Below, piece by piece: positions 59,139 through 64,000 of a DNA stretch of 64,000 nt (position 1 is the first letter of the stretch; each line of letters starts with the position of its first letter). The stretch is from NCBI GenBank assembly GCA_963730535.1, contig CAVSRU010000003.1, positions 186,001 to 250,000 on the forward strand, read 5' to 3'. The translations under genes were made by a program, and so were the position numbers. The notes beneath the pieces were generated by a model. That model was not told where the DNA came from, did no database searches, and saw only the letters and a list, made by a program, of their open reading frames with translations. This stretch comes from DASSUW01 sp963730535 (lineage in GTDB: Bacteria; Actinomycetota; Thermoleophilia; Solirubrobacterales; Solirubrobacteraceae).

Positions 59139-61133
59139 ATGAGCAACCCCCAACGGCTCGACAGCCTGCTCGCCGACCGCTTGCAGCGCTCCTTCGTCGG
59201 CCGCGGTGCCGAGCTGGCCCGGCTGGAGCGCCTGATCGGCCCGGACGGCGATGCCCGCGTCGTGCACGTCCACGGCGATGCGGGCCTCGGCAAGTCGGCG
59301 CTCCTCGCCGTCCTGCTCGAGCGCATGCGGGCCGCGGGAGCGGCCACCGTCGAGCTCGACTGCCGTTCGATCGAGCCCACCGAGCCCGGGCTGCTCGACG
59401 CGCTGGGGAGCGACAAGCGGGACGCCGAGGCGACCGCGGCCCGGCTCGGCGCGCTCGGCGACACCGTGGTCGTGGCGCTCGACCACTTCGAGGTCTTCCG
59501 CCTCATGGACACGTGGCTGCGTCAGGTACTCGTGCCGGCCCTCGACGAGCGCGTGCGGCTTGTGCTCGTCGGTCGGGAGGCGCCCCTGGCCACCTGGTTC
59601 GCCTGGGAGGGCCTCTTCCACAGCGTGGCGCTCGACCCGCTGGCCGACGAGGACGCCCACCTGCTCCTCAGCCGTCGCGGCCACGGGCCGGAGGAGGCGC
59701 GACGGCTGAACCGGATTGCGCGAGGCCATCCGCTGGCCCTCACGCTCGCCTCGGCCGCCGCGCGGGAGCGCCCCGACCTGGGGCTCGAGGACGCGGCGAC
59801 GGCGCGCGTCGTGACCGAGCTGACGCGCATGTACCTCGAGGACGTTCCCGATCCCCTGACCCGGCGGGCGCTCGAGGCCGCGTCGGTCGTGCGCCGCGTC
59901 ACGCATCCACTGCTCGCGGCGATGCTGCCGGATTCCCCGACGCAGGACGCGTTCGACCGCCTCCTGACGCTGCCGTTCAGCGATCTCGGCAGCGACGGGC
60001 TCTTCCTGCACGACGCCGTCCGCGAGCCGATCTCGTCGTTCCTGTGTGCGACCGATCCGAGCCGGCATCGCGACTACCGCAAGGCCGCGTGGCGGCGTCT
60101 GCGCAGCGAGGTCCAGGACGCCGCGGCCATCGAGCTCTGGCGCTACACGGCCGACATGCTCTATCTGATCACGAACCCCGTCGTGCGCGAGGCGTTCTTC
60201 CCCAGCGGCGCTCAGCCGCTCGCGGTCGAGCCCGCGCGGCCGCACGACGAGGCGGCGATCTTCGCGATCGCGGGCCGTCATGACGGCCCGGAGGCCGTCG
60301 CCCGCCTGCGCGGCTGGTGGACGGAGGCGCCCGAGACCTTCTCGATCGTCCGCGACCGTGACGGGACGGTGCGGGCGTTCTTCGTGCTCCTCGACAGCCG
60401 CACCATCCTCCCGCCCGACGCCGCGGGCGATCCCGTTGTCGGCGCGTGGCGGCGCCATCTGCGCGACCACCCGCTCCCGCCGGGGCAGCTAGCGCTCGGG
60501 CTGCGCCGCTGGCTGGACGTTGACAGCGGCGAGGGGCCGTGCCCCGCGCAGGCCGCGTGCTGGCTCGATGCCAAGCGGACCTACATGGTCATGCGCCCCG
60601 CCCTGCGGCGCATGTACGTCTCCGTCCACGACGCCGCCACGTACCTGCCCGTCGTCCAGCGGCTGGGCTTCGAGCCGCTGCCCGCACCGCTCGGCCCGCG
60701 CGGCCGTGTCGAGCCAGGGATCGCAGCCCCCGCCGTCCTCGACGGCCGCGACCAGGCGACCGTGGTGCTGGACTTCGGTCCGGGCTCCGTCGACGGCTGG
60801 CTGGCCCGCTTGGTGGCCGCCGAGCTCGGCCTCGACAACGACCACCCGCTCGACGACAGCGCCCGGGAGCTCACGGTCGGCGGGCGCACTGTGGCCCTCA
60901 CGCCGCTCGAGTTCGGCGTCCTGCGCCACCTCGACGCGGCCGGCGGGCGGACGGTGACGCGACCTGAGCTGCTCAGCGAGGTCTGGGGCTATGGGTTCGC
61001 GGGTGGCAGCAACGTGGTCGACGCGGCCGTGCGCTCCCTGCGGCAAAAGCTCGGCGACTCCGCGGGGGTCGTGGAGACCGTGCGCGGCTCCGGATACCGC
61101 GTCCACGAAGAGTGGCGCGCGCTGATCTCGTAG
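59139..61133 (+). CDS. ATPase / GNAT-like / OmpR-type winged-helix fusion regulator
   Basis: 664 residues from the ATG at 59139, with GGAGG 9 nt upstream. Residues 25-300 are a STAND/AAA-like ATPase: RSFVGRGAELARLERLI, Walker A VHGDAGLGKSALLAVLL, Walker B-like VVVALDHFEVF, and a helical arm after GHPLALTLASAAA. About 360-540 read like a GNAT acetyltransferase fold (FSIVRDRDGTVRAFFVLLDS, VSVHDAATYLPVVQRLGFEPL). The last 95 residues are an OmpR-type winged helix (LTPLEFGVLRHLDAAGGRTV, VDAAVRSLRQKLGDSAGVV, VRGSGYRV). No receiver domain is present. The combination suggests a regulator responding to ATP and perhaps an acyl-CoA. It likely controls the downstream SnoaL-cupin-lipoprotein operon. Confidence 0.82.
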   Translation: MSNPQRLDSLLADRLQRSFVGRGAELARLERLIGPDGDARVVHVHGDAGLGKSALLAVLLERMRAAGAATVELDCRSIEPTEPGLLDALGSDKRDAEATAARLGALGDTVVVALDHFEVFRLMDTWLRQVLVPALDERVRLVLVGREAPLATWFAWEGLFHSVALDPLADEDAHLLLSRRGHGPEEARRLNRIARGHPLALTLASAAARERPDLGLEDAATARVVTELTRMYLEDVPDPLTRRALEAASVVRRVTHPLLAAMLPDSPTQDAFDRLLTLPFSDLGSDGLFLHDAVREPISSFLCATDPSRHRDYRKAAWRRLRSEVQDAAAIELWRYTADMLYLITNPVVREAFFPSGAQPLAVEPARPHDEAAIFAIAGRHDGPEAVARLRGWWTEAPETFSIVRDRDGTVRAFFVLLDSRTILPPDAAGDPVVGAWRRHLRDHPLPPGQLALGLRRWLDVDSGEGPCPAQAACWLDAKRTYMVMRPALRRMYVSVHDAATYLPVVQRLGFEPLPAPLGPRGRVEPGIAAPAVLDGRDQATVVLDFGPGSVDGWLARLVAAELGLDNDHPLDDSARELTVGGRTVALTPLEFGVLRHLDAAGGRTVTRPELLSEVWGYGFAGGSNVVDAAVRSLRQKLGDSAGVVETVRGSGYRVHEEWRALIS

Positions 61134-61149
61134 CCGTCGTCACCAACCT

Positions 61150-61166
61150 TTCATCGAGGCTTCATC
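61150..61166 (+). promoter_or_regulatory. Direct repeat upstream of the SnoaL-cupin-lipoprotein operon
   Basis: TTCATC occurs at 61150-61155 and 61161-61166, exactly 11 nt apart, inside the 94-bp gap between the winged-helix regulator and the SnoaL-like gene. The spacing equals one helical turn, the geometry used by OmpR-type winged helices. The fusion regulator just upstream is the obvious candidate to bind here. Confidence 0.5.
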
Positions 61167-61227
61167 TGGCGACGGCCGCCCCGCCTTAGCGTCGGCTCGA
61201 CCGATCACGCGAGAAGAGGTGACGCAG

Positions 61228-61608
61228 GTGACGGGCGAGGCCGTGGTGAAGGAATACATCTCCGAGGTCCTGAACCTCGGCGACGCGAACGCCGCCGACC
61301 GCCTGGTGGCCGACGAGACGCTCCGGCAACGCGATGCGGCGTTCCGGGCCGCGTTCCCGGATCTCACGGTCGCTACCCGCGAGCTGCTCTCCGAGCGCGA
61401 TCTGGTCGCCGCCCACTACACCGGCGCCGGCACGCACCTGGGCGTCTTCGAGGGCTGTCCGGCCACGGGACGTGAGTGGTCGGCCTCGTGCACTGCGATC
61501 TATCGCGTGCACGGGGGCCAGATCGTCGATTTCCGCGTGAGCTGGGACCTGCTGGCCGTGATGGAGCAGCTCCGCTGCATCCAGCGGGTCTCGACCGTGA
61601 GCGCCTGA
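61228..61608 (+). CDS. SnoaL-like / ester cyclase family protein
   Basis: 126 residues from the GTG at 61228. AGAAGAGG ends 8 nt upstream of this start but overlaps the earlier in-frame GTG at 61219, so 61228 is preferred. The cone-shaped NTF2-like fold shows in VVKEYISEVLNLGDANAADRL, FPDLTVATRELLSERDLVAAHYTGAGTHLGVF and GGQIVDFRVSWDLLAVMEQL, which match the SnoaL/ester-cyclase group. These proteins bind small hydrophobic or polyketide-like molecules, with or without catalysis. It is the first gene of a three-gene operon with a secreted cupin and a lipoprotein, probably under the fusion regulator. Confidence 0.85.
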   Translation: MTGEAVVKEYISEVLNLGDANAADRLVADETLRQRDAAFRAAFPDLTVATRELLSERDLVAAHYTGAGTHLGVFEGCPATGREWSASCTAIYRVHGGQIVDFRVSWDLLAVMEQLRCIQRVSTVSA

Positions 61609-61624
61609 CGCAGGAGAGGAAGAC

Positions 61625-62140
61625 ATGAGAACGCGCACCGCAACCCTGATCGTGCTCGGAGCGCTCACCGCGCCCGTCGCGGGCGTGGCCCTGGCCACGC
61701 CGCCCCAACCGCCCGACGCGCTGACGTCGACGGCGCTCGCCCGTGGTGCTGCCGGCGAGTTCCGCGTCCGCGACGACGCCACGGGCGTCAAGCTCTCGGC
61801 CCGGCGGGCGACCGACGTCGTCATCGTGAACGCGAAGCTCAAGCCCCGCGGCTCGACCGGCTGGCACGGCCACGCGGGCCCGTCGATCGTGATCGTCAAG
61901 TCGGGGCTGCTGAGGATGTACGAGGCGAACCACCACGGGCATTCGCACCATCGCGGCGGGAGCCACGGATGCCGGTTCGAGGAGTTCGGGCCAGGGAAGG
62001 CGTTCGTGCACCCGACGCACGCCCACAACTTCGTGAACGAGTCGGACGTCGAGGCGGACTTCTACCTCGTGTACTTCGTGCCCGAAGGCGCAAGCCCGAT
62101 GCCGATCGACGTGACGCCGCCTCCGAAGGGCTGCTCGTGA
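61625..62140 (+). CDS. Secreted cupin-fold protein
   Basis: 171 residues with a Sec-type signal peptide (TATLIVLGALTAPVAGVALATPP, cleavage near 25). The cupin barrel contains TGWHGHAGPSIVIVKSGLLRMY (motif 1), then a His-rich insert (HHGHSHHRGGSHG) and FVHPTHAHNFVNESD (motif 2), ending in FYLVYFVPEGASP. The many histidines should bind a metal outside the membrane. AGGAGAGG lies 5 nt upstream of the ATG. Its stop overlaps the start of the lipoprotein gene by 4 bp. Confidence 0.87.
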   Translation: MRTRTATLIVLGALTAPVAGVALATPPQPPDALTSTALARGAAGEFRVRDDATGVKLSARRATDVVIVNAKLKPRGSTGWHGHAGPSIVIVKSGLLRMYEANHHGHSHHRGGSHGCRFEEFGPGKAFVHPTHAHNFVNESDVEADFYLVYFVPEGASPMPIDVTPPPKGCS

Positions 62141-62820
62141 GCCTGCGGGTATCGCTCGCGCTGATCACCGTCCTCGCCGCGGGCATCGCCGCCTGCGGCG
62201 AGGAGGAGCCGGCCCGCCGCGCGGCGGCCCGCACGGCACCCGTGGCGCCGGAGCCCGCCGGCGAGCTCGGCCGACCCACCACCGTCCCGGCGAGAGCGAA
62301 CATCTACGGTGCCGGGCGCGCGCAGCCGCCCGCCCCAGGCTACGGCGGGGCCGGGGTGCTCCCGCCTGGCTGGGGGCTCCCGGGCGGCGAGAACCGGGTG
62401 ATCACGGTCCCGCGCGCGGCCGGCCGCGTGAAGCCGATCGAGGACGTCCCGGCGGCGAACGGCCCGGCCGGCGACGGGATCGGCGCCACCGACGTCGAGC
62501 CCTACGGCGGCATCTCCGGCATCGCGCACCGACACAACGGCATGTTCCTCGTCGGCGTCTTCCTGAGCGAAGACCCGCCTGGGAAGCCGGCGCCGCCCAG
62601 CCTCGACTTCACGAAGCGGGAGGGCTCCCACTCGATCGCTCCCCGCATCGCCCAGACGTTCCTGATCGGGGACGGCCGCGGCCGCGCATTCCAGGTCCCG
62701 GCGCAGGCGACCCGCCTGTATCTGGGGTTCGCCGACGGCTTCCTCTACCAGGGGCCACCCGGCTGGTATGACAACAACGTCGGCGAGCTGGACGTCACGG
62801 TGGAAATGCGCCCCGGCTAG
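62137..62820 (+). CDS. Lipoprotein with PA-IL/LecA-like domain
   Basis: 227 residues from the GTG at 62137. A signal sequence ends in the lipobox AAGIAACG (Cys about 20). A Pro/Ala-rich spacer follows, then a domain whose end (RLYLGFADGFLYQGPPGWYDNNVGELDVTVEM) resembles the PA-IL/LecA galactose-binding fold, where the YDNN-type asparagines bind Ca2+ and sugar. GIAHRHNGMFLVGVFLSEDPP and GDGRGRAFQVPAQ belong to the same beta-sandwich. It should be exposed on the cell surface. It is the last gene of the SnoaL-cupin operon. Confidence 0.78.
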   Translation: MSLRVSLALITVLAAGIAACGEEEPARRAAARTAPVAPEPAGELGRPTTVPARANIYGAGRAQPPAPGYGGAGVLPPGWGLPGGENRVITVPRAAGRVKPIEDVPAANGPAGDGIGATDVEPYGGISGIAHRHNGMFLVGVFLSEDPPGKPAPPSLDFTKREGSHSIAPRIAQTFLIGDGRGRAFQVPAQATRLYLGFADGFLYQGPPGWYDNNVGELDVTVEMRPG

Positions 62821-62834
62821 ACTGGCCGCCCGCC

Positions 62835-63675
62835 ATGAGCACCCTTGCCCGAAAGGCGCGGAGCGGGGCGCGCCGGGCGCGCCGCACGCTCGTCCGCTGG
62901 GCCGCCGCCAACGAGCTGCGTGAGCTCGAGGCCACGCGCGCGAAGCTGCGCCGGACCCGCGCCCAGCTTCGCGACGCCCGCAGCCGCCTCGCCGAGGCCA
63001 CCTACGACCTCTCGCCGGAGGTGGAGGAGGTGATCGAGCGCGCGCGGGCCGAGCACCTCAGCTACCTGCGCAAGAACGACCTGCGCGAGCTGGCGACGAT
63101 CGTCGGCCGACGCGGACGCCAACCAGCTCCCGGGCCTGATCGTCGAGGCCGGCACGGCCCGCGGCGGCTCGGCCATCGTGATGGCCGCCGCCAAGGCCCC
63201 CGGGCGCGGGATGAAGGTCTACGACGTCTTCGGGATGATCCCGGCGCCGTCCGAGCAGGACGGGCCGGACGTCCACCGCCGCTACGAGAAGATCGCCGGC
63301 GGCGAGGCGAAGGGCGTCGGCGGCGACACGTACTACGGCTACCGCGACGACCTCTACGAGGAGGTCAAGGCCTCGTTCAGCCGCCTCGGCGTTCCGGTCG
63401 ACGAGCACAACGTCGAGCTCGTGCAGGGGCTGTTCGAGGACACCATCGACCTCGACGAGCCGGTCGCCTTCGCGCACCTCGACGGCGACTGGTACGAGTC
63501 GACCCTGACCTGCCTCGAGCGGCTCGCGCCGCTGATCGTCCCCGGCGGGCGGATCGTCCTCGACGACTACGACCACTGGTCCGGCTGCCGGAGGGCGGTC
63601 GACGAGTACTTCGCCGATCGCCCGGGCTTCCGGCTCGAGCACAAGGCCAAGCTGCACGTCATCCGCGAGCCCTGA
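62835..63675 (+). pseudogene. TylF/MycF-like O-methyltransferase, frameshifted
   Basis: The first 90 residues from the ATG at 62835 are a basic, coiled-coil-like N-terminus (RTLVRWAAANELRELEATRA, LRDARSRLAEA), then YDLSPEVEEVIERARAEHLSYL. Near 63100 the frame changes; the remainder has QLPGLIVEAGTARGGSAIVMA (SAM-binding), KVYDVFGMIPAPS, FAHLDGDWYESTLTCLERLAP and PGGRIVLDDYDHWSGCRRAVD, the TylF/MycF/NovP signature with the Asp pair for metal. Removing one base would give about 279 residues. Such enzymes methylate sugars, often in surface glycans or natural products. A sequencing error is likely. Confidence 0.8.
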
Positions 63676-63680
63676 CCCTC

Positions 63681-64000
63681 ATGCCTGCCGCCGCCCGCCG
63701 CATCGCCTGGCGCTACCGCCGGGCTCGCCGCCAACTGCCGAACGTCGTTCGCCGCGCCGTGCTCGCCGCCCGCCAGCCGACGCCGAACGGCTCGGCGCCG
63801 GCGCCCGAAGCCGAGGCGGCGCCCGAGGCCGGGCCCGACCAGGCCGCGCTCGTGCGCTCGCTCGCGCGCGGCAACAGCGTCGAGCAGGCCGTCATCACGC
63901 AGGTGCGCGCGCTGCTCGCCGACGAGGCGTACGACGTCGTCCAGTCGCTCGCCGAGTCCCTCCGGCGCCGGCCGGAGACCGAGACGCTCGGCCACCTTGC
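63681..64000 (+). CDS. Hypothetical protein (partial, runs off the window)
   Basis: The ATG at 63681 opens at least 106 residues. A strongly basic start (RRIAWRYRRARRQLPNVVRRAV) is followed by an Ala/Pro/Glu linker and a helical segment (AALVRSLARGNSVEQAVITQ, RALLADEAYDVVQSLAESLRR). I do not recognise the family. It follows the methyltransferase gene by 5 nt and may belong to the same surface-glycan locus, which continues beyond the window. Confidence 0.6.
   Translation, partial: MPAAARRIAWRYRRARRQLPNVVRRAVLAARQPTPNGSAPAPEAEAAPEAGPDQAALVRSLARGNSVEQAVITQVRALLADEAYDVVQSLAESLRRRPETETLGHL

Overview
The window is very GC-rich bacterial chromosome, densely packed, with many GTG starts and 4-bp ATGA/GTGA overlaps. 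Gene content fits Actinomycetota, and within it a Thermoleophilia/Solirubrobacterales-like lineage is my best guess: a fused PafB-PafC regulator, a DUF2342 zincin, a PAC2 protein, family-5 uracil-DNA glycosylase, CGNR regulator and actinobacterial-type Mrp. The placement is inference. I see no phage, plasmid, transposase gene or CRISPR array. At least seven single-base frame breaks in five otherwise convincing genes (PucR regulator, citrate synthase, HD nuclease, acyl-CoA dehydrogenase-like hydroxylase, TylF-type methyltransferase) suggest a draft-quality assembly, some perhaps real pseudogenes.

Layout. 0-5.5 kb: MFS exporter, EcsC-like protein, short-chain dehydrogenase, YhaM-like HD nuclease, PafBC. 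5.5-16 kb: a c-di-GMP GAF-GGDEF-HD-GYP protein; dTDP-rhamnose genes rmlA and, after a DeoR-MFS-HAD operon, a desaturase and a PucR regulator, rmlD-rmlB. 16-26 kb: TetR-UDG-MFS operon, Lhr helicase, GGDEF-EAL protein, Nei glycosylase, glycerophosphodiesterase. 26-30 kb: ECF sigma factor with DUF4349 membrane protein, Crp/Fnr regulator, Nudix and ASCH proteins. 30-32.5 kb: groES-groEL under two CIRCE operators. 32.5-38.5 kb: aldo-keto reductase, MarR-controlled ABC exporter, citrate synthase and CGNR regulator. 38.6-47 kb: amidase, ferredoxin, Mrp, a PepSY/two-component operon with an upstream direct repeat, a basic histone-like protein behind LexA-type boxes, DUF2342 zincin, inositol monophosphatase. 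47-54.7 kb: UvrD/RecB-nuclease fusion, PAC2, HD nuclease, orphan kinase, truncated XRE regulator, cupin. 54.75 kb: tRNA-Sec. 54.9-59 kb: TPR-LuxR regulator with two flavin oxygenases. 59-62.8 kb: ATPase/GNAT-like/winged-helix regulator followed by a SnoaL-cupin-lipoprotein operon. The end holds a methyltransferase and a partial gene.

The most unusual feature is a family of five non-coding, intergenic palindromic elements (near 1.5, 8.7, 18.4, 26.4 and 52.2 kb). The four larger ones carry inverted terminal arms of about 28 bp, nearly identical between loci. The arms enclose a core that differs completely from copy to copy but is always built from hairpins. Every element starts 3-24 nt after a stop codon, and three of them fill the gap between convergent genes. 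The architecture recalls BIME/REP elements or a structured-RNA scaffold with exchangeable hairpins. Two copies share a second arm type and a conserved CTATT apical loop with differing stems.

DNA repair and damage response recur: PafBC, UDG, Nei, Lhr, the UvrD-nuclease fusion and the LexA-type boxes. Cyclic-di-GMP turnover is represented twice.
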